A DNA stretch of 62,376 bases from contig JAQTPL010000007.1 in NCBI GenBank assembly GCA_028712895.1, positions 1-62,376 of the forward strand, given 5' to 3'. Within the stretch, counting starts at the first letter, position 1. The number at the start of each line of letters is the position of its first letter. Below, piece by piece: positions 1 through 8,327 of this stretch. The notes under the pieces are model-generated. The model was given only the letters and a program-made list of their open reading frames with translations. It did no database searches and was not told where the DNA came from. The translations under genes and the position numbers were made by a program. The stretch is from a bacterium. Lineage in GTDB: Bacteria > CAYTYR01 > UBA6262.

Positions 1-679
1 CCACCATATAGTCATCTTTGCTCACACCGCTGTGATCTTCGGCTACGATCTGCAAATATCCGCTCTTCTCGATTTCATCGACAAAGTTTTGGATCTCTTG
101 CATGCTTTTACCCCCTTCATCGAACATGGTTAACAGAACTCCTTCTACACGCAGTGCCGGATTAAGATTTTTCCTGATCAGCTCAATAGTGTTCAGTAAT
201 TGCCCTAATCCTTCCAAGGCATAATATTCACATTGCATAGGAATAATAACTGAATCAGCGGCAGTCAGGCTATTAACCGTGAGCAGCCCTAATGAAGGCG
301 GGCAGTCGATGATAACGTATTTATAAACACTGGTTAATTTGTCTAAAGCTTTTCTAAGGCGGGTTTCGCGGGCAAATACATTAACGAGTTCTATTTCTGC
401 CCCGATCAGATGGATATTGGAGGGAACTATGTCTAGCCAATCTACATCGGTAGACATTATTGCATCTTCAATATTTGCTTCTTCCATGAGTACATTATAA
501 ATAGTGCTTTTTAACTCGTTTTTGCCTATGCCGACACCAGCAGTTGTATTCCCCTGGGGATCCATATCAATGAGGAGTGTTTCCTGGCCGTGTTGGGCAA
601 GATAAGCAGAAAGGTTTATAGCGGTTGTTGTCTTACCTACCCCACCTTTTTGATTAGCGACTGCAATAATTTTGCTCAT
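1..679 (-). CDS. parA: ParA/Soj chromosome-partitioning ATPase (partial, cut by window edge)
   Basis: About 226 codons are visible from an ATG at 679; the C-terminus lies beyond position 1. The N-terminus has the deviant Walker A motif KGGVGKTT, followed by LLIDMDPQGN and VIIDCPPSLGLLT, the hallmarks of ParA/Soj. ParA proteins move replication origins together with ParB bound at parS, and four parS-like sites lie just upstream. The gene is last in a minus-strand run. After the family motif LLTMFD, encoded near position 120, the protein stops looking like Soj: the usual VIPRNVRLSEAP region is absent and an unrelated sequence follows to the edge. This may be a contig-end join error or real divergence. 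Confidence 0.9.
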   Translation of the reverse strand, partial: MSKIIAVANQKGGVGKTTTAINLSAYLAQHGQETLLIDMDPQGNTTAGVGIGKNELKSTIYNVLMEEANIEDAIMSTDVDWLDIVPSNIHLIGAEIELVNVFARETRLRKALDKLTSVYKYVIIDCPPSLGLLTVNSLTAADSVIIPMQCEYYALEGLGQLLNTIELIRKNLNPALRVEGVLLTMFDEGGKSMQEIQNFVDEIEKSGYLQIVAEDHSGVSKDDYMV

Positions 680-721
680 GAATTTATTGTAACAAAAGCT
701 GAATAATAATGCAAGGGAAAT

Positions 722-1660
722 CTACGTTTTTTGAATATATTCCATCCATTGTTGCTGGAAATCATCAAGCGTTTTAAACCTATTCCCATATGTTTTATTA
801 AGCGCTGCCTCTACATCATTGTATTCCTTTAAATTCAAGCAAAATTCATTGAATTCTGCCTTCCCCAACTGCGTGATCATGAACTCCACCATGCTAAAAG
901 ACTGGGCATACCATAGATTAATTAAATCAGTGTTTCGTGTTTTAAGCACATCTGACGAAATTAAGTCTTGCATACTATACTGCCTGCCTTGCTTTAGTAA
1001 GGCAACCTTGCTGCGCAGGTTATTAATTAACGAACTGCGTACTATCTTGCTTTCTTCGTACGTGGCCAGCCCTTCTGATAGCCAGCGCATACTGACCGGC
1101 TCATATTGCCGCTCCATAAAGTTATACAGCAAGAGGTGAGTTATTTCATGTGGTATAAGCCCGGATAAATTAACTCCTTCATAGGAATAAAAACTATTCT
1201 TGTTATAAATAACCCTGCCTACTGACCACATTGGCTGCCTGATCTTGCTATGATATTCTTCATTATTTTTAAATATGTATATTTTAATTTTTTTCGTTGG
1301 TTTAATTTTATAGCGTAAATCTTCAATAATTCTTTGGTACACTTCTTCTATATCCTCAGCAACTTCGGCGCACACTTCTTCGTTGTGGGCATATATTTTA
1401 AAATTCTCTGTTTCCTTAGAACAATATGAATCTTCGTTGGCCCCCTGATTAAAGCCTGTTTGATTTGAATCTTCACTATAGAATTCAACCTGTTTTTGCA
1501 ATTCATATAACATTCTCATTTGATCCATAACTTCCACATTTTGCGATTGCAGAACCTTAATGCGAGAATACAAGTAAACTATATAGCCTACGTAGCCCAG
1601 CAATATGGCCCCCAAGATAATCAAAGCAAGGATCTTGATGCGTTCTTTTTTAATAACCAT
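722..1660 (-). CDS. Membrane-anchored peptidase MA-like metalloprotease
   Basis: A 312-residue protein. Residues about 9-30 form one transmembrane helix, followed by a short coiled-coil-like stretch and an extracytoplasmic domain. Around residue 170 is HEITH, a gluzincin-type zinc motif (HExxH), and some 25 residues later is LSEGLATYEE, which supplies the third ligand glutamate in this class. This arrangement matches the peptidase MA-like family. The substrate is unknown. It lies between parA and rsmG on the same strand. The start ATG at 1660 gives a normal signal-anchor N-terminus. Family assignment is from motifs only. Confidence 0.75.
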   Translation of the reverse strand: MVIKKERIKILALIILGAILLGYVGYIVYLYSRIKVLQSQNVEVMDQMRMLYELQKQVEFYSEDSNQTGFNQGANEDSYCSKETENFKIYAHNEEVCAEVAEDIEEVYQRIIEDLRYKIKPTKKIKIYIFKNNEEYHSKIRQPMWSVGRVIYNKNSFYSYEGVNLSGLIPHEITHLLLYNFMERQYEPVSMRWLSEGLATYEESKIVRSSLINNLRSKVALLKQGRQYSMQDLISSDVLKTRNTDLINLWYAQSFSMVEFMITQLGKAEFNEFCLNLKEYNDVEAALNKTYGNRFKTLDDFQQQWMEYIQKT

Positions 1661-1688
1661 CTGTTAATAACTCCCTCGGGTATTTGAT

Positions 1689-1772
1689 AGTTCCACGTGA
1701 AACAATCAAATGTTTCACGTGGCACATTACTTTTTACGCCTATTTCTACCTTAAAATGTTTCACGTGGAACA
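1689..1772. promoter_or_regulatory. Cluster of three parS-like ParB-binding sites
   Basis: Three 16-bp near-palindromes sit between the metalloprotease and rsmG: AGTTCCACGTGAAACA (1689-1704), TGTTTCACGTGGCACA (1711-1726) and TGTTTCACGTGGAACA (1757-1772). They match the bacterial parS consensus TGTTTCACGTGAAACA with at most two differences each. Their position close to parA and about 6.5 kb from dnaA is what parS sites usually show. Confidence 0.9.
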
Positions 1773-1791
1773 TTTTTAGCTATTTTTGCTA

Positions 1792-2517
1792 TTAAAGTGG
1801 TCTTTTTTCTGGCATTCCTGACCTTCTGGGATATTTTGCCGGAGTGGCTGCAATCTTTCTAATTATCACAAAAGCTCTTTTAATTCCTGTTGCTTCTGAT
1901 TCTATTATATCCTGGACCTCTCCTCCCAGTGTAAGGATAGCTTTGGCTGCTATGGCCAACTCCTCATTGTATTTTGGTCCTTTATAGGCAACAAAAATTC
2001 CTTGCTTCTTAACAAACGGGAGGGTTAATTCTACCAGAGTCCTGAGCTCAGCAAGCGCTCGCGCCACTACCACATCATATTTTTCCCTATATTCTGCTCG
2101 TCGCCCAAACTCTTCGGCGCGGCCCCAGGCTATATTAACATTATTCAAAGAGAGCTTCTGCACTACTTTCCTTATAAACTCCGCTTTCTTGTTAGTTGCC
2201 TCCATTAAATCTAAACTGAGGCCTGGATAAATAATTTTTAGAGGAATCCCTGGGAATCCACCCCCGGTTCCTATATCTAATAGGCTTAATTGATGTTTTT
2301 CTGCAAAGAAACTCTGCAGTATTGGTGGTATCGCTATAGAATCAATAAAATGCTTCCAAATGATCTCCTGCGCTTCACTATTGGCTACTATATTGGTGAT
2401 CTTGTTCTCATCCTGCAAAACCCTAAGATATAATAGAAAAGCATCTTTTTGCTGATTAGACAAGGCGATTCCTATAGAATTTGCCGCTTCTGCTAGTATT
2501 TTGGCTGTGTTTTCCAC
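1792..2517 (-). CDS. rsmG: 16S rRNA (guanine-N7) methyltransferase RsmG
   Basis: A 241-residue class I SAM-dependent methyltransferase that forms m7G in the 530 loop of 16S rRNA. The SAM-binding motif LDIGTGGGFPGIPL lies near residue 80, and VVVARALAEL and the C-terminal PRRSGMP are typical of RsmG (formerly GidB). The length is normal. It is flanked on both sides by parS-like sites, matching the common gidB-parAB neighbourhood near origins; here a metalloprotease gene is inserted between rsmG and parA. Confidence 0.95.
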   Translation of the reverse strand: MENTAKILAEAANSIGIALSNQQKDAFLLYLRVLQDENKITNIVANSEAQEIIWKHFIDSIAIPPILQSFFAEKHQLSLLDIGTGGGFPGIPLKIIYPGLSLDLMEATNKKAEFIRKVVQKLSLNNVNIAWGRAEEFGRRAEYREKYDVVVARALAELRTLVELTLPFVKKQGIFVAYKGPKYNEELAIAAKAILTLGGEVQDIIESEATGIKRAFVIIRKIAATPAKYPRRSGMPEKRPL

Positions 2518-2533
2518 TTAAATCCCCTTAAAA

Positions 2534-2549
2534 TGTTCCACGTGGAACA
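2534..2549. promoter_or_regulatory. Fourth parS-like site (perfect palindrome)
   Basis: TGTTCCACGTGGAACA is a perfect 16-bp palindrome in the gap between rsmG and the patatin gene. It shares the central CCACGTGG core with the three-site cluster 760 bp away and is a probable ParB-binding site. Confidence 0.85.
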
Positions 2550-2559
2550 TTTTTTGTAC

Positions 2560-3459
2560 TTATTGGAAGATTTGACCGATAAATCTCCTAATTTTCGCTT
2601 TCTTGATAGTTTCCTTAATGTTTTCTAACTTTGCCCATACTGCTCTTTCCCCGCGTTTTAAGCAATGGTCTATCCTTTTAAAGTGTGCCCAATGGATATT
2701 CCCAACTGCAGGATTTATGACAATATCAGCTTTTAGGAGATTAAGCTCGTTTAGCTTGGTCCCTGTTACGTAATTAGCCCTGGAAATTACTTCCAACCCA
2801 TTATCAAGCCGATCCAAGTATCTTTTTCTGCTTTTTACGTTTACTGCTATTACAATATCTGCCCCAATCTGCTTGCAACCATTAATTGGGCACTCACTTA
2901 CCGATCCCCCGTCTGCCAATAAATCGCCATTCCACTCTACCGGAGGCAGGATCCCTGGAATACTCGCACTGGCTAATACTGCTTTGCGCAAGGATCCTTT
3001 AGTAATAACTATTTCTTCTCCTTTAAACAAATTTGTAGCAGTCGCGCAAAAAGGTATTTTCAGGTCTTCTATGTTCATATCTGGCAGTAGTTCTACAATT
3101 ACATCTTCAATCCTTTCCTTGGGAATTACGCTTAGCCTGGTCTTAATAATTGTGCTCAAATAAGCTCTTTTAATAAATCCGCTGAATTTGTAAAGCAGCC
3201 CTTCTCTGTCTTTTTCCCTATTTAAATCATTCATAAGAGCCCTGAAAGCCCCTGTTTCTACACATTTTCTTACTTTTGATAGCAATGCCTTAGTGTCAGG
3301 CTCATATGCGTATAATGCCCCTATTATGGCTCCCATGCTGGTTCCTGATATAACATCTATGGGGATATTTTCTTCTTCTAATATTTGCAGTACCCCTAAG
3401 TGCGCTAATCCTCTAGCTCCGCCGCCGCCCAAAGCTATCCCGATTTTCACTTTAGCCAT
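2560..3459 (-). CDS. Patatin-like phospholipase (RssA family)
   Basis: A 299-residue protein with the three patatin signatures in order: the oxyanion-hole GGGGARG near residue 11, the nucleophile elbow GTSMG near residue 40 (serine of the Ser-Asp dyad), and DGG (the catalytic aspartate) near residue 188. Such proteins hydrolyse acyl chains from phospholipids. No signal peptide is seen, so it is probably cytoplasmic or membrane-peripheral. It lies 24 bases downstream of mnmE on the same strand and is likely co-transcribed with it. The physiological substrate is unknown. Confidence 0.88.
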   Translation of the reverse strand: MAKVKIGIALGGGGARGLAHLGVLQILEEENIPIDVISGTSMGAIIGALYAYEPDTKALLSKVRKCVETGAFRALMNDLNREKDREGLLYKFSGFIKRAYLSTIIKTRLSVIPKERIEDVIVELLPDMNIEDLKIPFCATATNLFKGEEIVITKGSLRKAVLASASIPGILPPVEWNGDLLADGGSVSECPINGCKQIGADIVIAVNVKSRKRYLDRLDNGLEVISRANYVTGTKLNELNLLKADIVINPAVGNIHWAHFKRIDHCLKRGERAVWAKLENIKETIKKAKIRRFIGQIFQ

Positions 3460-3483
3460 GCCCTTCCTCCTGTTTAGTTACCA

Positions 3484-4872
3484 TTACTTACCAACGCAAA
3501 ATTTTGAGAATATTACTTTTAGTATATCGTCGTTAACTGTTTCCCCTATTAATTCTCCTATATACGATAAGCTTTTTCTTAAATCTACGACAATATATTC
3601 CGGCCCTAATTGTTTCTCTGATGAATCCAATGCCTGGGCCAGGCTTCTGCCGGCCTTACTTAAACATTCAAATTGCCGCTGGTTAGTAATAATGAGCAAA
3701 TCAGACTGTCCTGTATTATTATGTAAAGCATTTTGGGCAATAGCGCTTTCCAATTCTTTTAGTCCTTTGCCTGTTTTGGCACTCATCTGCACTATTGGGC
3801 CTCTAATAAAGCCCTCCAGATCTCTCCTGCTAATACGTTGCTGCAAATCAGCTTTATTAATCACTATAATTACTGGTTTGTTTTGTGTTTTTCTCAATAT
3901 TCCCCTGTGCGTGGTATTAAAACACTTGCTCCCGTCGATGATCCATAGTAATATATCTGCTCTTTGTATTGCTTTAGCGGTTTTCCTAAGCCCCATTTTC
4001 TCAATGATTCCTTTTGAATTTCTCACTCCCGCGGTATCCATTAGCCGGACTGGGATTCCCTGTATATTAATGACTTCTTCTATCACATCTCTCGTCGTGC
4101 CGGGGATTGCCGTGACAATAGCCTTTTCTTCTTTTAATAAACGATTTAAGATGCTGGACTTGCCAACATTCGGGCGGCCGATAATAGCTATTGATACTCC
4201 GTTCTTAATTATCTTCCCCTGTTCATATGTTGCAACAAGATTGTCTACGCTCTTTTTAGAATCACGTATGATCTGCCCCATTTGTGCAGCACCGACACGG
4301 GTAATTTCTTCTTCAGCATAGTCTATTTCTGCCTCTAACTGCGCGACACAATTAATAATTTGTCTCTTAATGCTTTTTATTGCTTTGGCTAATGTGCCGT
4401 CAAGCTGATTTAATCCTATTTTAAGAGCTGTCTCGGTTTTCGCTGCTATTACGTCTGCGACTGCTTCCGCCTGGTTTAAATCAATCTTATTGTTTAAAAA
4501 AGCTCTTTTAGTAAATTCTCCGGGTTCCGCCAGCCGGGCTCCCAGGCTAACAATATTTTGCAAGATACTTTTAGCGATCAATATCCCGCCATGGGCAAAT
4601 ATCTCCACCACATTTTCCCCGGTATAAGAATGCGGAGCGCGCATGATCGTGACCATTACGGTTTCCCCGCTAGCCGCACCCTCTGCGACTGTCCCGTAAT
4701 AAAGCCGGTGTGTGGCCATTTTGGCCACATTTATGCCGTGCTGGGAATTGAAAATACTGCTTAATATTTTAGCCGCTTGGCAGCCGCTGATCCTGATCAC
4801 TGCCAGGCCGCCTTCTCCCGGCGGAGTAGCGATGGCTGCAATCGTATCAGGTATTGTTATGGTATCTTTCAT
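3484..4872 (-). CDS. mnmE: tRNA modification GTPase MnmE
   Basis: A 462-residue GTPase that, with MnmG, modifies the wobble uridine of certain tRNAs. The N-terminal tetrahydrofolate-binding domain starts at DTIAAIATPPGEGG. The embedded G domain has GRPNVGKSS (G1), DTAG (G3) and NKAD (G4). The C-terminus ends in CVGK, the conserved CxGK tail. The start ATG at 4872 lies only about 12 bases from a strong -10 box, so the transcript leader may be very short. MnmG is not in the window. Confidence 0.96.
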   Translation of the reverse strand: MKDTITIPDTIAAIATPPGEGGLAVIRISGCQAAKILSSIFNSQHGINVAKMATHRLYYGTVAEGAASGETVMVTIMRAPHSYTGENVVEIFAHGGILIAKSILQNIVSLGARLAEPGEFTKRAFLNNKIDLNQAEAVADVIAAKTETALKIGLNQLDGTLAKAIKSIKRQIINCVAQLEAEIDYAEEEITRVGAAQMGQIIRDSKKSVDNLVATYEQGKIIKNGVSIAIIGRPNVGKSSILNRLLKEEKAIVTAIPGTTRDVIEEVINIQGIPVRLMDTAGVRNSKGIIEKMGLRKTAKAIQRADILLWIIDGSKCFNTTHRGILRKTQNKPVIIVINKADLQQRISRRDLEGFIRGPIVQMSAKTGKGLKELESAIAQNALHNNTGQSDLLIITNQRQFECLSKAGRSLAQALDSSEKQLGPEYIVVDLRKSLSYIGELIGETVNDDILKVIFSKFCVGK

Positions 4873-4883
4873 AATAGCATTAT

Positions 4884-4889
4884 ATTATA
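4884..4889 (-). promoter_or_regulatory. Extended -10 box for mnmE
   Basis: Read on the minus strand, TGGTATAAT is an extended -10 element. It sits 11 bases upstream of the mnmE ATG, which predicts an mRNA with a leader of only about five bases. No good -35 box is at the right distance. The call rests on the -10 and on the terminator just upstream. Confidence 0.55.
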
Positions 4890-4912
4890 CCAAACCATGG
4901 TCAAAAGCAATG

Positions 4913-4939
4913 AAAAACCCCTGCTCATAAGAGCAGGGG
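4913..4939 (-). terminator. Intrinsic terminator after khpB
   Basis: Read on the minus strand, a perfect 9-bp stem (CCCCTGCTC / GAGCAGGGG) with a 4-base loop is followed by TTTTT. It separates the rpmH-to-khpB operon from the mnmE unit. Confidence 0.88.
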
Positions 4940-4969
4940 ATGGGAAAAGGTATATGATTATAGGGATGA

Positions 4970-5641
4970 TTAAGCCTCAGCTGGATAAATTACTATCCGT
5001 CTGAACGATCCTTCACCCTCGCTTTCAGTTTTAATACCAGATATCTCTTGCAAAGCCAGGTGAATTACCCGGCGATCGTGTGCAGACATCGGCTCCAGGG
5101 CTATTTTTGTTCTTGCTTGTTTTACCTTATCTGCCATGTTTTTTGCCATCTTAACCAGTGCTTCTTCCCGACGGATAAGATATCCTTCTGTATCAATTAT
5201 TATTTTGTATTTGTTTTCCAGTGTTATGCCTTTATAAGTACCTGCTTTTATCTCTTTATTAATGATCAGGTTGACAATATATTGAAAAGCTTCCAGGGTT
5301 TGCCCTTTTTTCCCGATCAACAAGGCACTATCAATGCTGTCCACGTCTACTAATATTTTATTATCTTCAACCGTTATCTTGGTTTCGCCATCTACTTGCA
5401 TTTTAGCTAAAATAGTATCGATGATGGTTTTGGCCTGGACGCTAATTTCATTATTTGTCCCGGCATCTTCCTTTAAGCTAACCTTAACCAATGCCGGCGT
5501 TGCACCCATTAAACCAAATAATCCGGCTTTACCTTCATTAATAATCTTAATATCTACTTGTTCTATGGTTGTCTTTAATTCGGCTAAGGCTTGGCTTATT
5601 GCTTCTTCTACAGTTTTTCCTTCTACTTCAATTTCCTTCAT
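4970..5641 (-). CDS. khpB: KhpB/Jag RNA-binding protein
   Basis: A 223-residue protein with a Jag-N domain (EIEVEGKTVEEAI at the N-terminus), a KH domain (LIGKKGQTLEAFQYIVN, about residues 125-145) and a C-terminal R3H domain (SAHDRRVIHLAL). KhpB proteins bind RNA and in several bacteria influence cell-envelope growth. I chose the ATG at 5641, eight bases after AAGGAG; a TTG two codons earlier would sit only two bases from that site. It follows yidC, a widely conserved arrangement. Confidence 0.92.
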   Translation of the reverse strand: MKEIEVEGKTVEEAISQALAELKTTIEQVDIKIINEGKAGLFGLMGATPALVKVSLKEDAGTNNEISVQAKTIIDTILAKMQVDGETKITVEDNKILVDVDSIDSALLIGKKGQTLEAFQYIVNLIINKEIKAGTYKGITLENKYKIIIDTEGYLIRREEALVKMAKNMADKVKQARTKIALEPMSAHDRRVIHLALQEISGIKTESEGEGSFRRIVIYPAEA

Positions 5642-5679
5642 AACCAATACTCCTTGTAATACTATTCTGAGATAATTTC

Positions 5680-7263
5680 TTAGCTTACTACCTCTACCTT
5701 GGGCGGTTTTTTATGCATAATAACATATTGTCCGATCATAGACACCAAACTATTAACGAACCAGTATAATACCAGGCCGCTGGGGAAACCCCAAAACATC
5801 ACGGTAAAGATCACTGGCATAAACATCATCATTTTCGCCTGTTGCGGATCAGTGGCCGTCATTTTTTGCTGAACGAACATGCCTATGCCCATCAATAGGG
5901 GAAGAATATTTATATTGACGCCGGCCAGCGCAAAAACAGTGTCTGGCAAGGACAGATCCTTGATCCAGAAGATAAAAGGGGCATTTCTTAATTCTACCGC
6001 ATTTTTAATCGTATTAAAAAGGGCAAAAAAGATGGGCAGCTGCAGCAGCATGGGGAGACACCCGCCAAAAGGATTAACTTTGTGGGTTTTGTATAAATTC
6101 ATTACCTCTACATTCAACCGTTGCGGTTCAGTTTTATATTTTTCCTGCAGTTGTTTCATTAAGGGTTGTAAATCCTGCATTTCTTTCATTGATTTATAAC
6201 TCTTTAAGGTCAATGGCAGCAGGACCGCCTGCATCATCAGGGTTAAAATTATGATCGCCCAACCATAATTTTGGACTACTTTGTTAATAGCCTCTAAGAT
6301 CACATAGACAAATTTACCGAGATAGCCAAATCCGACCATTTCCTCAAGCTTGGGGCCCAGGGTTTTTAATGTGTGGTATTCTTTGGGCCCGGCATAAACA
6401 TCAAGCTGGTATTGGCTGGTTTCGCCTGGAGATAGCAACCCGGCTTGACTGGTCAAGCCAACAGAAATCTGCTTGGCGCTATTTCTTTCACTAATGACTC
6501 CTGTGAAGGGGGCTTGCTGTGGGAGCAGGGCCACAATAAAATACTGGTTGTCCAGAGCTGCCCAGCGTATTGCTCCGGTTTTGAGCTCTGGCTTCATTTT
6601 CCTGATTATTTTACCATCTATCCAGGCATTTGCCGTATTTTGATTCGCTTTAATATTTAAAGGATTTAGGCCAGGGCCCCACCAAAGATTAAAATCAGGT
6701 ACCGTCAATGGCGCGTTACTGGTATTTTTGAATATACCACTGGTTTTTACCAAATAGCCTTCCCCTGTAAACGAGTAAGTACGTATAATCTCTAATCCTT
6801 CTGGGGTTTTTCCGGTGAGCGTAATGTTTGCTTGCTCAGAATCGTGCAAAACTATATCTTTTTTGTCGGAAGTGAATAGTACGGCGGCTAAATAAGGGGC
6901 CTGCTTTGTATCCAGTGTTAGCAGGTGTTGAGTTTCTGCGGTGGTGGGAGCAATATCAACCCATGTGCCGTTCTTATCTTTGATCTGCCAGGCGGCAATA
7001 CCGCCACCTTTAGTACCGATACTGATCTTAGAAGTATTGGTCTGTATGGATATGCGTTGTCCGGCTTGCCTGGTAGGCTCCGCTACCGCTGGGTTTTCAT
7101 GCGCAGTGTTTGCCAGGGTACTGGAAGCAGGGATTTTGACTGTTTCCATGGGTTTTACACTATTAGGTTGATTATTAGCTGTGGGTGGTTTTTGGAATGC
7201 CTGCCAAAACAAAAAAATGATCATCATTGATAAAAATGTGGCGATTAAAACTCGTTTTTCCAT
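5680..7263 (-). CDS. yidC: Membrane protein insertase YidC
   Basis: A 527-residue insertase. It has one N-terminal transmembrane helix (VLIATFLSMMIIFLFWQ), a large periplasmic domain to about residue 310, then the conserved membrane core starting near YGWAIIILTLMMQ. The large periplasmic domain is typical of Gram-negative YidC and absent from short Gram-positive forms, supporting a diderm cell. It inserts and folds inner-membrane proteins alone or with Sec. It sits in the conserved rpmH-rnpA-yidD-yidC-khpB order. Confidence 0.97.
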   Translation of the reverse strand: MEKRVLIATFLSMMIIFLFWQAFQKPPTANNQPNSVKPMETVKIPASSTLANTAHENPAVAEPTRQAGQRISIQTNTSKISIGTKGGGIAAWQIKDKNGTWVDIAPTTAETQHLLTLDTKQAPYLAAVLFTSDKKDIVLHDSEQANITLTGKTPEGLEIIRTYSFTGEGYLVKTSGIFKNTSNAPLTVPDFNLWWGPGLNPLNIKANQNTANAWIDGKIIRKMKPELKTGAIRWAALDNQYFIVALLPQQAPFTGVISERNSAKQISVGLTSQAGLLSPGETSQYQLDVYAGPKEYHTLKTLGPKLEEMVGFGYLGKFVYVILEAINKVVQNYGWAIIILTLMMQAVLLPLTLKSYKSMKEMQDLQPLMKQLQEKYKTEPQRLNVEVMNLYKTHKVNPFGGCLPMLLQLPIFFALFNTIKNAVELRNAPFIFWIKDLSLPDTVFALAGVNINILPLLMGIGMFVQQKMTATDPQQAKMMMFMPVIFTVMFWGFPSGLVLYWFVNSLVSMIGQYVIMHKKPPKVEVVS

Positions 7264-7324
7264 GTATTTTCTCCTAAAATGACAATCTGTGTAATCAAGA
7301 CATCCTAAGTATTACAGGATATCT

Positions 7325-7537
7325 TTATGGGATAGGATCGTGTCCTCCGGGATGAAACGGATGACACTTTAGTACTCTTTTAAGGCCTAAAAAAAGACCT
7401 CGAGCCAGTCCGTACTTTTCCACTGCCTCCAGGCAATATTGGGAACAGGAGGGAGTGAAACGGCATACTCGAGGAAAGTGCTTAGAACCTATTTGGTAGG
7501 TTTTTATTATGCCAATAACCAGTTTATTTAATATCAT
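7325..7537 (-). CDS. yidD: Membrane protein insertion efficiency factor YidD
   Basis: A 70-residue protein matching YidD: the core [19 protein letters not shown] with conserved cysteines, then [12 protein letters not shown] at the end. YidD is a small membrane-associated protein that assists YidC. It lies between rnpA and yidC, its usual place. Confidence 0.95.
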   Translation of the reverse strand: MILNKLVIGIIKTYQIGSKHFPRVCRFTPSCSQYCLEAVEKYGLARGLFLGLKRVLKCHPFHPGGHDPIP

Positions 7538-7547
7538 TATCTTCTTA

Positions 7548-7913
7548 TTATAGCAGATGAGCTTTTTTGCATAGTTCCAGGAATCCTGCCTGCATGCTCT
7601 CCCGGGTCGCTTCCCTGGCCGCTGGCTTGAGGATGACCACTATATATACAGGAACCTTAAAATCATGCTGGTGTACCCTGAAGACTTCCCGGATAAATCG
7701 TTTGAGCCGGTTTCTCTGTACGGCATTACCCACTTTACGCGAAGCAATAATGCCCAACCGACGAGCGGGCTGATCTTCTTGGGTTGTTAACTGTTTCGAA
7801 AAAACAAGGTTGATCAAAGAACTGCTATATCGTTTACCTGTATCAAATACTGCCTTAAAATCTTGTTTTCTTTTTATTTTCTCTTGCCGCCCTAGGCCTA
7901 ATCGTTCCGTCAT
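7548..7913 (-). CDS. rnpA: Ribonuclease P protein component
   Basis: A 121-residue basic protein. The motif [13 protein letters not shown] (around residues 72-84) is the RNR signature of the RNase P protein subunit, which assists the catalytic RNA in maturing tRNA 5' ends. The upstream half contains [18 protein letters not shown], also typical. The stop lies 10 bases before yidD. The RNase P RNA gene is not in this window. Confidence 0.95.
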   Translation of the reverse strand: MTERLGLGRQEKIKRKQDFKAVFDTGKRYSSSLINLVFSKQLTTQEDQPARRLGIIASRKVGNAVQRNRLKRFIREVFRVHQHDFKVPVYIVVILKPAAREATRESMQAGFLELCKKAHLL

Positions 7914-7914
7914 T

Positions 7915-8049
7915 TTAAACAGCTATTCTTTTACGCCCTTTGGCTTTGCGCGCCTTTAGCACTTTGCGTCCGCCCCGGGTTTTCATTCTTCTTCTGAACC
8001 CGTGAGTTTTTTTTCTTTTGCGTTTATTGGGCCGAAATGTAGGTAACAT
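7915..8049 (-). CDS. rpmH: 50S ribosomal protein L34
   Basis: A 44-residue, very basic protein starting [18 protein letters not shown] and containing [11 protein letters not shown], the L34 signature. It starts at ATG 8049 with an AGGAGG site six bases upstream. It is the first gene of the minus-strand operon, two bases before the rnpA start, with its own promoter facing away from dnaA. Confidence 0.96.
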   Translation of the reverse strand: MLPTFRPNKRKRKKTHGFRRRMKTRGGRKVLKARKAKGRKRIAV

Positions 8050-8088
8050 TGTTCCTCCTCGAAGTATTTTCAATTATATTGAGTCTTG

Positions 8089-8118
8089 ATTATACTATAT
8101 TCTGCCACAGACTGTCAA
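8089..8118 (-). promoter_or_regulatory. Sigma-70-type promoter for rpmH operon
   Basis: Read on the minus strand: TTGACA (8113-8118), an 18-base spacer and TATAAT (8089-8094), both perfect consensus boxes, 40 bases before rpmH. Confidence 0.9.
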
Positions 8119-8153
8119 GATTAAAATAGCGTATTATTTTCTTCATTTTTCAC

Positions 8154-8182
8154 TTGACTTATTTTGGGTTTTTTAGTACAAT
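8154..8182 (+). promoter_or_regulatory. Promoter for dnaA
   Basis: TTGACT (8154-8159), a 17-base spacer and TACAAT (8177-8182) drive the plus strand toward dnaA. The predicted leader of about 140 bases contains DnaA boxes, so DnaA autoregulation is plausible. Confidence 0.8.
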
Positions 8183-8272
8183 ACATCCATCCTAAAAATA
8201 GAACAAAAATACTAGGGCTAAAGGATGCTGATATTACTGTATTTTTGAATATTTAACAATAGGAAATAATAC

Positions 8273-8304
8273 TTATCCACAATTGTGAATAATTATGTGG
8301 ATAA
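8273..8304. other. DnaA-box cluster upstream of dnaA (oriC, part 1)
   Basis: A perfect TTATCCACA box (8273-8281) and its inverted partner TGTGGATAA (8296-8304) face each other, with a one-mismatch box TGTGAATAA (8284-8292) between. They lie just upstream of dnaA where divergent gene blocks meet, the classic place for a chromosomal origin. Confidence 0.85.
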
Positions 8305-8327
8305 CATTTTTTATAGAGACTTAATTT

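Noticed and set aside
3293-4321. Long plus-strand open frame (342 codons) opposite mnmE and the patatin gene
   Set aside because: It lies antisense to two well-recognised proteins, has no ribosome-binding site and no recognisable motif.
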